From: Purpureocillium takamizusanense
Taxonomy: Eukaryota > Ascomycota > Sordariomycetes > Hypocreales > Ophiocordycipitaceae
DNA: 64,000 nucleotides
Reading direction: 5' to 3'
Assembly: GCF_022605165.1 (NCBI RefSeq)
Contig: NC_063068.1
Coordinates: 1,302,001 to 1,366,000, forward strand
Position 1 is the stretch's first letter; each line of letters starts with the position of its first letter. A program made the translations under genes and the position numbers. Shown piece after piece: positions 1 through 11,907 of the stretch. The notes beneath the pieces are model-generated. The model did no database searches and had not been told where the DNA came from. It saw only the letters and a program-made list of their open reading frames with translations.

Positions 1-190
1 ATAATGGCGATCTGGTATCTAGACCCTGTAGCATATGGCCCGACCCTACGCAGCATCTCATATAGGGGGCATCTAATACAGGAGCAGGATCATCAACTTG
101 GAAGATGGGCGAGCGCTGGGACCGCGCTTTGTAAGTGAAATGCCGGATACTGTGTCTACTTCGCAGGTACAAAGCACAAGAGGCGACAGA

Positions 191-2475
191 TCATTTCCAT
201 CGCGATACCGCCAGCTCTGTCGAGTCAGTTCCTGCTGAGACCGACTCGTCACCAAGAGCGCCCGCAGTCTCACCGTCTGGCCAGTGTCCAACCCCAGACG
301 GTGATGCATACATGGCCGCCGTCGCCGTCACGGCCAGCACACTCGCCGCCGGCCCCTCGACCTGCACTTCGCGGCCCCAGACGTCGACCCTGTCGGCCCC
401 CCTGGCCGTCACGCCGCCACCACCACCACCCGGCATTTCACGAAGGCGCCGACGACCGCCGCGCTTCTCTCCAAGGACCTGCGCATGAGCTTCCAGCAGC
501 CGCGTTTGGTGCTCTTGGCGCAGGATGCGGGTGCGCTCGCGCTGTGACGGGGTCTCGAGCGCGCGGACGGAAGGGTGGGCGGACACATGCGCCTGCGCTT
601 CTGATGCTGGTGGCTCGGAACGGCCTGTACGCTCTTTCGTGGACACATGATCAGTAGTTGAGGTGGTGGCGACTCATGACGTTGGGAGGTGCACTTACTC
701 GTCTGCTCGCCATTCATCACGCGCACGCTCTCGCAGTACCAGCACCCACACTCGGAGTAGGGTTCTCCGTATCGCTCCGCGTATGTCTTGCACGTCCACA
801 CGAACCCCATGCTCAACTTGTCCTCATCGATCTTACCCAGATGATCTAGCAGGATGCTCGTCCTATGAACGCTGGCCGTAACATATTCCTTCGGACCGAG
901 CATGTGCGTGTGCCAGGCCAAGTCGACATCCAGGGTAGGCACCGCAAGGCGCCCTGGGTTGTCCGCCACGAGGTCCCAGAAGCGACTGTATTTGTTCAAG
1001 AGTTTTTCCAAGATCTCTGTACTATGAGGGCTGTTGACCCAGTTGATCTATGAATTTTGATAACACAAGGTGAGCTGGGGATCAAGTTAGTGGTTGGTAA
1101 GGTTCATCTCACCCACCTCCTACATCTTTTGATGGAACACGCCCAGCCGCATCACAGACCCCACAAGGTCTATAGATGTAAAGCTTCGGCTTTGTTGGTA
1201 CCCAAATGACCAAGCTTTCGCATATCGTTGTCTTGTGGCTGTAACAAACTTGGTAGCCAGTAGTTGCTCAAGTTTGTCCCGTGTCGTGGCCACAGATGGC
1301 ACATGGCCCGTTGGTGATTTGTGTTGCTTCATATCGAAAATGTCGTTAAACGCACCTTGCTTAGCCATTCTGGCCACATAAAAGCGGTCAGTAGAGGGCT
1401 CCGAGCTCAATGGTAGCCCCGTATCAAGATCCAGAACTGTGCCGGGAAGCGAGATGTCATCGGTCATGAGGGCCCTGACATCCTCCTGCAGTGCGTGGTG
1501 CCAGAGGGTAACGTCCGTGATCTCGACACGACATCTTTTGCACGCCACCTTTAGTTGTCCGTCACCATATCCCTCTCCGGATAGCCCCGGTCGCCTGTTA
1601 TTCTAGGTAAGCTGACGTCCTACTTGGCTGTCACTTAGACGCCTACCTGTCGCCATCGTACTCTTGCGGCAACCCGCATGTCGTCCAGGGTATGCGCAGC
1701 TCCGCGCCGCAAGACGGGCATCGCATCTCCTTTTCCAACGGGTCCAGTGCGTTTTCCCAATCTCGTCCAGTGCGTTTCTCCCACGACTCTACGCAGTCTG
1801 CGCCGACAGTGAAGCTGAAGTCTGACTTCTCTTGCAGCGCTGCCCGCACCAGCTTCCACGGCATGCCGGCTGCCCATAGTGGGCCGTGTCCATATCGCAA
1901 ACAGTCCTAGAGGACAATGTCAACTTAGACTTTCTCTGCGGCAGATTTGCAAGCCGTACCTCGAGATATACACGTGGGCTCAACATGTGCGCATGCCATA
2001 CCATGAGGACGTCTAATGTAGTGGTGTCAGTCTCGTCTTTCACATGTGTGTGAGGAACAAGCGTACCCAAAGGCGGCAGGTCTTCCTCTCTCCACGAAAT
2101 TGGCTCCGAGTTTAAAAACTGCGTGTATTTCTCTGTCGTTGCACTACCTGGGAACATGTCCGACTGCAGCAGCATGACGGGCCGGAAGCTTTCCCACCAA
2201 GCCTGGTATCGATCGACGGCACGAGCAACATAGACAGCCCATCGCTTCTCGCGCAGTTTGACGAGTATGTCGAGTGAGTTGTCTGCGGATGATGCGCGAT
2301 TGTCCCAGATATCCCAGAGCCCATCTTTAAGCCCGGTCCTGCTCTTAAGCTTCTCAAAGGCATCCAGAAGCCGTAAGTGAATGAGGCAAGACACTGTGTC
2401 TGGTGTCTCTAACGGTTCGTCTGACAGGTTTAAAGGCCCTAGATTCTTTCTAGGTTTGCGCTTTATGGATGCCAT
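191..2475 (-). CDS. Glycine-rich domain-containing protein-like (GRDP/DUF1399), five exons
   Basis: The exons I read are 2475-1960, 1906-1647, 1594-1124, about 1047 or 1030 to 699, and 624-191. The family hallmark is seen twice: VWHAHMLSPRVYLE late in exon 1 and LAWHTHMLGPKEY in exon 4, each the W-H-x-H-M-L core of fungal GRDP proteins. Exon 1 joins exon 2 as YLE+DCLRYGHG. Exon 2 has a CPSCGAEL zinc-ribbon-like pair and exon 3 has CKRC. The C-terminus contains a run of six glycines (PGGGGGGV). Fungal members have no settled biochemical role, and plant GRDPs are linked to stress responses. The exon 3/4 junction is uncertain because the best acceptor (before 1047) is out of phase with the best donor. 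An acceptor before position 1030 restores frame and gives about 670 residues. The start ATG at 2475 is the first in the frame. Family is clear; the exact model is not. Confidence 0.75.
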
Positions 2476-3810
2476 GAGTAGATGGCTTAAATGCGGAATA
2501 ACCCGTTCGGCTTCCTCGCATCGGACGCGATGAAAAGAGAAGAGGCAAGTCTCACGTGTTGTTGCGTTGCAAACTCAACAAAACCTGTCGAATACAAGCC
2601 ACGGACATGGGCCATTCTTATCACTGAAGTCAAAGGCAAGGCAGGGACTTCAGCGTGAGCACCTCAGCAACATCGCTGGAAGTGTCAGGATTGGGATGCC
2701 TGCTGTCAGTCGCTACCCCACTGCCTCAAGCGGAGTGACAGGCTGCAGCCACGCGCCGGCAGGCAAGTCGCCAACTGCAACTATCACTGCATGGGAACCA
2801 TGCGTCGGGGTTGCATCTGGGGACCCCGGCGATGCTTCTGGGAGAGTGGGAAGGGGACGAGCTCGTCAGCGCCGTGGCGGATCGGCGACGACGGTGGGCA
2901 CGTAGCCGGAACGAGGCATGAACGAGCCTATCGAGGCTGGGCGGTCGGTGGCGCAAACTACTGGCCTGGTGCCCGCAGGTGATCCTCGGCCGCTGCTTGA
3001 GTCTGTGAAAGCAGGACAGTTTCACCGACATGCATGAGCTGGAAATGTGACGGGCGCAGATTGCTCCCGTTTGAGGGTATGAAGAGCATAAGCCCCGCGT
3101 CCAAGTTGCTCCTGGTCGCCGTCCCTGGGACAGCACAGCAGTCACATAGAACAAGCATCAAGCGAGTCGGCGAGGCCCCGAAATGGCACTTCCTTCGCAA
3201 AGCCACGTTGTAGCTGCATAAACCGACGACAGCGGATTGTCAATGATGAGGAGGGGCGCCGTCACGCGACGAGACGCAGCAAGGATTCGCCAACACTTCC
3301 CTTGCCAGTCTGTGAGACGCTAAGGGGTAAGCACTACAGCGCGTACTGGTGCTATAGCGATGCCGTGCAGCTGGTGATCAGCGAGAGGTATGTGGCCGAC
3401 GCCATGGCGGCGGTGTTTGCCGTGAACGAGCGCAGCAAGGCGGCATGTCGGCATGTCGGCGGGGATCCTTGATGGATGCAGAAGTGAGCGTTTGTGACGG
3501 AGGGACGTCCCACGTGACTTAGACTCCACCACAGAGCGAAACGGTGCCTGACCTAGCTCGGCTCCCGGATGCACAATCTTCCAGCTTGCTGTGCGTAGCT
3601 CACTCAGCCAGCATGATGCAGGCAGGAGCTTCAATCGTCAGCCTCGCCCTCCATCACATCCACGCCCCGACCACGCATCACCACGCTCTACGCCATTGCT
3701 CATTGGCCCCCACGCAGAACTCTTCTGACGCCTGATCTCTTCCATTCATTGCATCACGTCGTTTCTTAAACCCTTCTCCTTTTTTCAGGCTCCGTGACCG
3801 CACCGCCACC
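2476..3810. other. Intergenic, shared upstream region of GRDP-like gene and RPN5
   Basis: This lies between two divergently transcribed genes and presumably holds both promoters. The last 150 bases before RPN5 are rich in C/T tracts, as is usual upstream of fungal start codons. I see no other convincing gene; the open frames here lack recognisable motifs and splice-consistent extensions. Confidence 0.5.
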
Positions 3811-5423
3811 ATGTCGTCTGACGGAGCGCTGAAGCCGGAGAAGGACTTCTCCAAGGAGGTGGACAAGCAGCTGCCCGAGGCCGAGAAGTTGGCTCAGGTC
3901 AGCATCATCGCTTTCGCGGCAGCGATTCAACGCTGACTGAGATCCAGACGAACCTCCAAGGAGCGATCGAGAAGCTCGTAGCCCTCGAGAAGCAGACTCG
4001 CCAGGTACGACAGGCAGACGCCCAGTGCAACAGCCCGACGCGATTCCACTAACCTCGCCACAGGCCTCAGACCTCGCTTCCACATCCCGAGTCCTCGTCG
4101 CCATCGTCACACTATGCAAGAACGCCGGAGACTGGAGTTTGATGAACGACCAAACCCTGGTCCTCTCCAAGAAGCACAGCCAGCTGAAGCAAGCCATCAC
4201 CAAGATGGTCCAGACGGTTGTCGGCTTCCTCAACGAGACGCCCGACCTCAAGACCAAGCTTTCGGTGATCGAGACTTTGCGGACGGTGACCGAGGGCAAG
4301 ATCTTTGTCGAGGTTGAACGAGCCCGCGTGACCAAGATTCTCTCCGACATTAAGAAGGAGCAAGGTGACCTCAAGGCTGCCACTGAGATTCTCTGCGAGC
4401 TGCAAGTTGAGACCTTTGGGTCCATGGATAGACGAGAGAAGACGGAGTTCATCCTTGCCCAAGTCACACTGTGCATTGAGAGCGGGGACTGGACGCAAGC
4501 GGGCATTCTGGCGCGCAAGATCAGCACACGATACCTGTCTCGGAAGCCCAAGAAGACACCTGAGCAGCTGGAAAAGGAGCAGAAGGAGCAGGAAAAGAAG
4601 AAGGCACGGGGAGAGGAGGTTTCCGAGGAGAAAGAGGATGACACCACGGACTTGAAGCTGCGGTACTACGAGCAACAAATCACGCTTGCAAAGCACGACG
4701 ATAAGTACCTCGACGCCTGCAAAAACTACAGGCAGGTGCTTGATACGGAGGCCGTGGAGGAAGATCCCGCAAAGCTCCACCCGGTACGCGCCCTTTCTCT
4801 GCTACAGCATGCGACCTTACTGACTCTCGCGACAGGTCCTCCAGCGTATTATCTACTTTGCCATTCTGGCGCCGTACGACAACGAGCAGCACGACCTCCT
4901 TCACCGCATCCACCGCGACACGCGCAACTCTCAAATTCCCCTCGATGCTGAATTGCTTCGCCTCTTTACCGTGCCGGAGCTGATGCGATGGCCGGAGATT
5001 GCCAAGAAGTTCGGGCCGCACCTGTGCAGCACCGACGTTTTTGATGCCCAAGCCGGGCAGTCATCTGATGAGAAGGCTCACCAACGGTGGGAGGATCTGC
5101 GAAAACGTGTCATCGAGCACAATGTTCGCGTGGTGGCCAAGTACTACACGCGCATCCAGATGAAGCGCCTCACGGAGCTTCTCGACCTGGCCGAGGACGA
5201 GACGGAGAAGTACATCAGCGAACTTGTAACATCCAAGACGGTCTATGCCAAGATCGACCGACCGGCTCGTATCGTCAGCTTCGCGAAGCCCAGAGACGCA
5301 GATGACGTCCTCAACGAGTGGAGCCACAATATGAAGAGCCTGCTCGGGCTGCTGGAGAGGATCGACCACTTGATCACCAAGGAGGAGATGATGGCACGCA
5401 TCCAGCCTACAAGCGCAAAATAG
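3811..5423 (+). CDS. RPN5: 26S proteasome regulatory subunit Rpn5 (PSMD12)
   Basis: Subunit of the 19S lid, a PCI-domain scaffold that helps position the deubiquitinase Rpn11 in the proteasome in cytosol and nucleus. Exons are 3811-3897, 3948-4004, 4064-4783 and 4836-5423, which join in frame to 483 residues, close to the usual size of this family. The start ATG follows CCGCCACC. The N-terminal helical repeats include LVAIVTLCKNAGDW and YRQVLDTEAV. A charged linker (EKEQKEQEKKKARGEE) sits near residues 210-230. The C-terminal PCI region contains ITKEEMMARI at its end and RPARIVSFAKP before it. Intron branch points (CTAAC, CTGAC) are visible. The gene is head-to-head with the GRDP-like gene. 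I found no obvious proteasome control element upstream. Identity is confident. Confidence 0.95.
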
Positions 5424-5593
5424 AAGGGCGATGGACAAATCGGTACGGCGATGACGGTGGGTTTCTGTAGTTGTACAGATTAAAGGATCCTCTAGAGGAG
5501 GATGTCATGTAACATTTATGACGGCGCTTGGTCCAGGTCTATTGGCTGTCTATACTCTTTGCGTGAAATCATCGTGGTTTGTTTCCGACTTCT

Positions 5594-6594
5594 TCACAAG
5601 CCTGGCTTAGGTTGGGGAAGCGTGGCATGCTGCTTGATGAAGCCAGCGAACGGCATAGCCCATTCCTTGGAAACAGGGACATGATGTCCACCGGGATGCA
5701 CAATAACAACCGGGTCCACGCACCGGTCAACGAGCGCCTGACTCCGGCTCTCATCGACGACAGTGTCCAAGCTGCCAATGTAATGCAGCGTAGGTGTCTC
5801 GATCTTGGGTTCGTAGCAGAACGCGAGCCGCTCCACGGGGGCATAGAAGCCCGAGTACGAGACGGCGAAGCGTAAGGCGCGCTCACCGTTTGCCTCGCGC
5901 AGCGCATGCACCCAGTCCCCCTGGGGCCCGTCAGGAGCCTCCCTCCCGGTCTCAAGGGCAGCGGCGACGACGCCCGTCACAGCACCGCCCTGGCTGAAGC
6001 CGCAGACAGCATCGACGCCGCCGGCGTCGCGGATCGCGGCGGCGACGGCGGCCATGCCCTCGTCGAAGAAGCGGTACGTGCCCGTGGCGTCGTCCTTGCG
6101 CCACCACGCCCACGCGTCCGGCGGCGGCGGCGGCGCTTCATCGGATAAGGTGCCGCCCTCGGAGCCGGCGGACGGCGGCTGCTGGTAGCCGGGGATGTCG
6201 CTGGGGAGCAGGCGGTTGGGGCCCGTGGCGTAGATGAGGGTTGGGAGGAGCGCCGAGGGGGCGAGGAGTTTGACGAGGAGCTTCTCGAGGGCGCGGGTCT
6301 TGGCGCGGAAGAGTGACCCGGATTGCGTGTACCCTGTTTATGAGTGAGAGTGTGAGCGTCAGTGATGCTGGTCTTCTCTCAAGATTGTAGAGTGTGAATG
6401 AAGTGAGCGGTGCTGATGAGCGCCCGCCCCAGCTTGATGAACACACTCTCCAAAGACAGAAAGACTTGTCCAGGAGAGTTCCGGCGGCAAGAGGTGGTGG
6501 GCCCCGTACCATGAAGCATCAGAATCTTGATTTCCGTCTTGTCGCCATTGGCCTTTGCCTGCTGCGGCGTCGGGCCTGCAGGCGCAGCAGTCAT
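5594..6594 (-). CDS. FSH1-family serine hydrolase (alpha/beta fold)
   Basis: Exons 6594-6510 and 6333-5594 join to 274 residues (intron GTACGG...CAG). It is an alpha/beta hydrolase of the yeast Fsh1-3 / human OVCA2 family. The first strand is IKILMLHG followed by GYTQSGSLF, which is typical of the family. The nucleophile elbow is GFSQGG with Ser about residue 142. The acid lies in GSLDTVVDE and the catalytic His in HPGGHHVPVS. The substrate is unknown; some fungal relatives act as thioesterases in polyketide clusters, but there are no such neighbours here. The start chosen is MTAAPAG at 6594. An in-frame ATG at 6708 would add 38 residues rich in Arg/Ser/Ala that look like a mitochondrial presequence, so dual initiation is possible. 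A proline- and acid-rich loop precedes the nucleophile region. Confidence 0.88.
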
Positions 6595-7392
6595 GTTGCG
6601 ACGGTGATGAGGGACGGTCGTCGCAAACCCTGGGCGGCGGCGCGGCGACACCGAGAATGCGAGGAGAGATCTAGTAGCCGTCGGAGCCGCCTGTACAAGA
6701 AATCGCATCAAACTGAAGAAGAAAACAGCAAGGTAATAAAGGGAAAAGACCAAACAGACAGTCGAGTGCAGCGCTGGGCGATGTGGCGTGTAGTTGGCTT
6801 ATTAGAAGAGAAGGCGTGGGCGCTCCAGGGATTTGAATTGTCAGCAAGTATACGGGGACGTCCAGACTCGGCAGCGGCGGAGTGTGACTGACTGGCCGAA
6901 GCTCCACCGCCGATAGAACCAACGCCCGCAACAGCATGGCTATCTTATTATTGAACCGGTGGTCCTTGGTAGCGAGCGGCCCTCTGCCTTCATGATTCGT
7001 CAAATATGGGCCTCGAAGATTCATACGCAATCCGTCACATAGTCTTGTAGGCATTCTTGAAGAAGGATTGTGCGTAAAAGGGTCGCTCAGACATGCCGCT
7101 GGAAAGTCCCCATGACATCTTCTTGCACAAACCCACAGCCAGCGACAACAAAGCAGAAACGCCATCTGACCATGTCACACGCATTTTCGCATGGCGGCCC
7201 GTCAAATCGTGGTACGGGAATTGCGCGTTGCAACAAGGTCTATTCAGCCCCCGAATGCGAGTCTATGGTACAGTATCATCCCAGACGGTTTCCCTTTCGG
7301 CGACGGCATCCTTGGGGTCGGCCGAATATGCTCGCTCTCCGATGAACTCCATGCCGCTCCGTCTTCACCTTCCACCTCACAGTCCGAGAACC
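6595..7392. other. Intergenic between FSH1-like gene and ATP18
   Basis: It contains the upstream region of the FSH1-like gene, including the in-frame upstream ATG at 6708, and the 3' side of ATP18, which lies on the same strand. I see no further gene. Confidence 0.5.
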
Positions 7393-7866
7393 TTAGTGAC
7401 CGCCGGTGCCGGCAGTCTTGGCGTTGGGGTTGCGAGGGTCGTTCTTCCACTCGTCGGCTGGCGCAGTTTTGTTAGTATCACTGCTCCTCGGGCGTAGTCT
7501 TGGGCCGGGGGGTCGCTTCTTACAGGCCATCATGGCGTTCTGGGCAGAGTTGGCGCCGTAGGCGATAATCAGACCTGCAGAATGCGTGTTAACCGCCATT
7601 CGACCAGATCGCACACAGGGTCGGCGTCGGGCATCGGCGCAATTGTCTCGTGTCGATTGGAGAGATCGCCTCCTCGGAATCGTGGCGGCGGGCAACGTAC
7701 CAGCAGCAAAGAAGGGGGCCATCGGCTTCACTGTTTTCTCTTGTCAGCCATCTTGCCGCTGTCGGGTCGGGTCGGGGGGTCGCGGAATTGCGGAGGCGCG
7801 GTCGGGGCTGCACGCACAGAAAGGAGCCGGGAACTTCTTGAAGGGAGCGACGCCGAGCCAAGACAT
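7393..7866 (-). CDS. ATP18: Mitochondrial F1Fo ATP synthase subunit j (Atp18)
   Basis: A tiny four-exon gene: 7866-7818, 7730-7701, 7574-7524 and 7457-7393, giving 64 residues. The exons encode MSWLGVAPFKKFPAPF, LKPMAPFFAAG, LIIAYGANSAQNAMMA and DEWKNDPRNPNAK in turn. The pattern KKFPxPxLKxxxPFF, a hydrophobic segment and the signature NDPRNP match fungal subunit i/j, a single-pass inner-membrane protein of the Fo sector. Every junction is GT-AG and in phase, and the last intron has a TACTAAC branch point. Individual exons are too short to be seen as open frames. The gene is divergent from the NIPSNAP gene, which is also mitochondrial. Confidence 0.92.
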
Positions 7867-9047
7867 GATGGGCGAGTTTGTGGGTGTCGCGCGGGTCGCA
7901 ATTGGGTTGATGTGGCGAGGAGGGGTGGAGGTTGCTGGGACGAAGTCTTCAAGACGAGCCTTTTTCACCAAGCAGAGCTCGCTCCCCGATGTCTCGAGCC
8001 AGCCAGCCAGTCAGTAGCCGAGCAAGCGCGAGCGAATGGGAGCCTGAGGCAGAAGCGACAACGACGGCGGGACCAGGCTCTTCGTACCGGGATTTCCTCG
8101 GGAGATTGGATGCCCAGGTACGATGTGTCATCAGCGTGGCCTGAGTAGGATACCGGTGGGTGAATCACGTGATCTCTTCTGCTCAGCGAGGCACCGACGC
8201 AAGTTCGAGGCGTGACATCATGGGCCTGTGGAGCAGCGGCGCCAGCAGCTTCCCCAGAGACAAACCACAGTGGAGGCCACAGCGCTGTCATCAGCGAGAC
8301 CTGGGGAGCCGCGCCCCAGCCGGTACTGGGTACCTGCCAATTCTTGACCCAGCCAACCTTACCTACCCTCACAGTCACCTCTCCTCCCTCTCCGCCCGCC
8401 CAGCTCCCTCAGCTCAGCTCTCTTCACCTCTCGCCGCCTGCTCCTTTCTTCCACTCACTCAATCCAATTCACCGCATCGCACGCACCCGGCCACAAGGCA
8501 CTGTGCAATCAGCTTCGGCCTATTACAAGCGCGCGTCATCCATCCGTTCCCACGTCGGCCTTACCCCCCCGTCTGCATCGCCCAAACGTGCGGGGTGAGA
8601 GACCTAGCTGCAACGTACCTGCCCCCAGAGCACCAATAGCCCGTCGAGGCTGCCCTCCAACTCGACCACTGCTGCGTCGCTGCATCACTGGCCACACCAC
8701 TGCGACCAGCTTCCCGCTCCTCCTGTTGTTCTCGCCTTTCCTGCGCCCGCGCCCGCTCGACGCCTTTGTGCCGCGCGACTCTGCCAATTACGTTAGCTCT
8801 TCCGTCGCGGTTTGCAGCTGCTTCTCTGTCCCGCCTGCTGCAACGCTGCCCGCTCCGACACCTACTGCACCCTGTCCGACGTGGTCTCCTTGTTACCGTC
8901 TCGGGCCGCGTCCTCGAAACGCCTACGAGGCATTCCTCGTCTCGTTTGTTCATACCAGAGCTCCAGCACCGTCGACACTGAGCTCGCCTCTCTCGTACGA
9001 CTGCTCCTCCTCCTCCTCCTACATCCTCGCCGTCAACCCCGCGCAAC
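7867..9047. promoter_or_regulatory. Divergent upstream region, ATP18 / NIPSNAP
   Basis: About 1.2 kb separates the start codons of two genes for mitochondrial proteins transcribed away from each other. The right half (8340-9040) is strongly C/T-rich on the + strand, consistent with the NIPSNAP 5' leader. No specific factor site is claimed. Confidence 0.45.
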
Positions 9048-10174
9048 ATGCTGTGCCGAAGCATCCCTCGCCATGCCGCCGCGACCGTCGCTCGGCCCAT
9101 CGGCGCGCGACCCCTCACCACCACGGCACTGCGGCGGTCCAAGACGCCCTCCATGGGCGACATCGAACCCTCAGCGGCGGCAGTCGGCTCCTTCAACAGC
9201 AAGCAGCACGCGTTTCGAGAGAAGCTTGTGGAGGCACAGAGACAGCGGGGAGCACGTGCGTTGGCCGCCCAGAAGTCCTCTGACTCTTCGTCCGACCAGA
9301 TGGGCCAAGGCTCATCCAAGAATGACGCAGGAGCAACCGCCGAAGCCAAACAAAAGGAGACTGACCGCAAGCATGGGCCTCTCTCCAACCTCATCTACGG
9401 CACCAAGGAAGGTCGCGAGATGGAGGCCCAGATCCAGGCGAGCTTCAGTCAGGTTCTCGCTCGTGGCAAATATGTCCACTCGATCGTCTTCCACGAGGTG
9501 AAGCCCGACAAGGTGGACGAGTACGTCGAGCTCGTCGGCAAGTGGTATCCGCGGATAGCCAACGCGCCAGATAATAAGGTTCATCTGGTCGGAAGTTGGC
9601 GCACCGAGATTGGCGACTGCGACACCTTTGGTTCGTCATCCCTCCATTCGTGAGACGAAAGTCGCTTGCTGACCCGGCGGCTTTGCCAGTGCACATCTGG
9701 GAGTACCAGAAATACGCAGGTTACCACGAGTCGCGGCATTCCATTACACACCACCCTGAGTTCGCCGAACTCGATGCCAAGCTCAAAACTATGATCAAGT
9801 CCAAGAACATTTCGCTGATGCAAGAGTTTTCTTTCTGGCCGACAACGCCCCCGCGGCAGTTGGGAGGCGTCTTTGAGCTGCGATCGTACACACTGCACCC
9901 CGGAAACCTCCTCGAGTGGGAGACGCACTGGCGTAGGGGCCTCAAGGCGCGCCGGGAGGTAATGGAGGGAGTGGGTGCCTGGTTCGTTCAGATAGGAGAC
10001 CTGAACACGGTCCACCACCTCTGGCAGTTTGCTAACTTGGAGGAGAGGCGGGAGCGGCGAGAGAAGAGCTGGTCGGTCGAGGGGTGGAGCGACACGGTTC
10101 ACAAGACTGTGCCTCTTATTCAGAGCATGAAGTCGAGAATCCTGATCCCCATGCCCTGGTCGCCTGTGGCATGA
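9048..10174 (+). CDS. NIPSNAP-family mitochondrial protein
   Basis: Exons 9048-9630 and 9690-10174 (intron with CTGAC branch point) give 355 residues. The first 35 residues are rich in Arg/Ala/Thr with few acids, as in a mitochondrial targeting sequence. Two dimeric alpha-beta-barrel NIPSNAP repeats follow. The first contains KYVHSIVFHEVKPDKVDEY and the second GGVFELRSYTLHPGNLLEW, with WFVQIGDLNTVHHLWQF after it. ELRSYTLxPG is the typical repeat start. In animals NIPSNAP1/2 are mitochondrial matrix proteins exposed on damaged mitochondria for mitophagy; the fungal role is not established. A 60-residue Gln/Ser/Lys-rich segment lies between presequence and the first repeat. Confidence 0.93.
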
Positions 10175-10634
10175 GACTGGCATGGTCTTGCTAAGTAGAC
10201 TTTCGACTTTGCAGTCCTTGGGGCATTTGCAGCGGCATGCGCAATGGGAGTACTCTTTTGAGCACAATCAGCGGCCCGTGTTGAGCTTGGAAGCAGCATC
10301 GTGCGAGGGGAGACTGCTTGCTGGGCACTGTGGGAGGCGATGAGAAGGGGCAGCAGATGTGTGGACGCTGACGCAGAGGCACAAGCATAGCCATTTCCTT
10401 TGTCGAGAGTGCCTGCGGAACACTTGTATAACCAATGTCACAAAGCCTCGGCTAACCGAGACCTGCCCCAGTGTATGGAAACCGTTTACAAAGTGCATGG
10501 CATTGTCGACGTACAGATGCGTCGGCCGGTTGCAAGACCATGTCATTGAACTACGCGGCAAGGCTCCTAAGTTGATATGTCCAACCAAAACTCCGGGGTA
10601 TACAACGGACAGCGCAGGTCCGCGCCATGCGCTT
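10175..10634. other. Convergent 3' region of NIPSNAP and Rogdi genes
   Basis: Two genes converge here. I see no gene between them; it presumably holds both 3' untranslated regions and polyadenylation signals. Confidence 0.5.
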
Positions 10635-11907
10635 TCAGGCCTCGTCCAAGTCCACGCCCATGACGGCGGCGAGGTTTCGCCGCGTCTGGCCCAGCATATG
10701 GCTCAGATATCCGAGCTTCGAGTAGAGTGATATGAGGCTCGGGTCGGCGCTCTCGATGCGCACCTTTTCGCGGACGTAGACCTGCTCAACAGTATCGCCG
10801 CTGCCGCCGCCGCCACCGCCGGCGCTCCCGCTCCCGGTGCTCCCGTGGGCGCTCGGTTCGGGCGAGTGCCTGGCGCTGGGGTGCTTGGACTCTGCGCTCC
10901 CGTCGCCGGCGGGGCGGTAGCGGAAGACGGTGTCCATCTCGTCGTGCTCGAGGCGGCGGACGGTGCCGATGGCAAGGCCGAGCTTGACGCCGAAGTGGAC
11001 GGGCGCATCGGCAGGCTCGAGGGAACGGAGGTGCAGGACGACGCAGCTCTCCTGCAGGCCGAGGTGGACGCTGAGCTGGTGCGTGCTCGGGCAGGGCGGG
11101 AGGAAGTGGTGCGCCGGGCACGACGAGGTGAGCCAGGCGGACGTGTCCGGCGGCGGCGCGGAACTAGAGCTGGGACCGTGGGTTACGGACGGGACGGCGA
11201 GCTGCTGCGGGCCTTTGAGGAGTGCGGAGGAGGCGGCGAGGGAGTCGGCGAGCAGGGCGAGGGTGGATGCCAGGTATGGGGCGTCAACGGGCGGGGATGA
11301 CGGCGGCGACGGCGGCGGCGAGGACGACGATGACGGCGATGCAGGGGACGGGGCGCGGGAGAGGCATACGCCGAGGAGGTCGATGGACTGGGTGAGGTGC
11401 GTGTGCAGCTCGTCGAGAGCGGGAATGTGGATGGGCGAGGACGGGTCGACGGAGATGGTCTGCGCGGGCAGCGTGCGGAGCTGCAGATGGAGCGTCTACA
11501 CGAGATGGGTCAGCTGGCCGATATCCACGAGTCGTTGACGTTTTGACTCCATGCCCATGTGCTTCAAAGGAGGATGACCAGAATGGTCCGACCTAAGGTT
11601 GCAAGCCAAGGGCAGCATAGGAGGGGGGGAAGGGGTCATGGCAACAAACACGCACCCCCTTGACGATGCGGGTGCCGACGCGCGTCAGCGTGCCCTTGAC
11701 CTTTTCATTGTGCCGCGTGCTCATGACGAGCGTGCTCCCCGGGTCGACGGGCGCCAGCAGCGCGTAGCAGTCCTCGAGGCCGTGCTTGAGCTCGCGGCAG
11801 GCGTCGAGCGTCTCGCCCGCGATCCACGCCAGCTCGCGCGCCCGCGTCTCGGCCACCAGCGCGGGGAGCTCCGCCGGCGGGACGGGCGGCCAGATGGCGA
11901 CGGACAT
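10635..11907 (-). CDS. RAV2: Rogdi/Rav2 homologue, RAVE-type V-ATPase assembly subunit
   Basis: Exons 11907-11656 and 11495-10635 give 370 residues. The N-terminus starts SVAIWPPVPP and has a leucine-zipper-like helix (ARELAWIAGETLDACRELK). The Rogdi signature follows: GLEDCYALLAP, GSTLVMST and KGTLTRVGTRIVKG. The C-terminus VYVREKVRIESADPSLIS and YLSHMLGQTRRNLAAVMGVD also matches the family. In yeast Rav2 works with Rav1 and Skp1 to reassemble V1 and Vo sectors of the vacuolar ATPase in response to glucose. Two low-complexity inserts are specific to this copy: a Ser/Pro run encoded by TCG/CCG codons near 11290-11340, and a Gly/Ser run (SAGGGGGGSG) near 10800-10830. The intron ends at TAG. 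Symbol is by homology. Confidence 0.85.
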
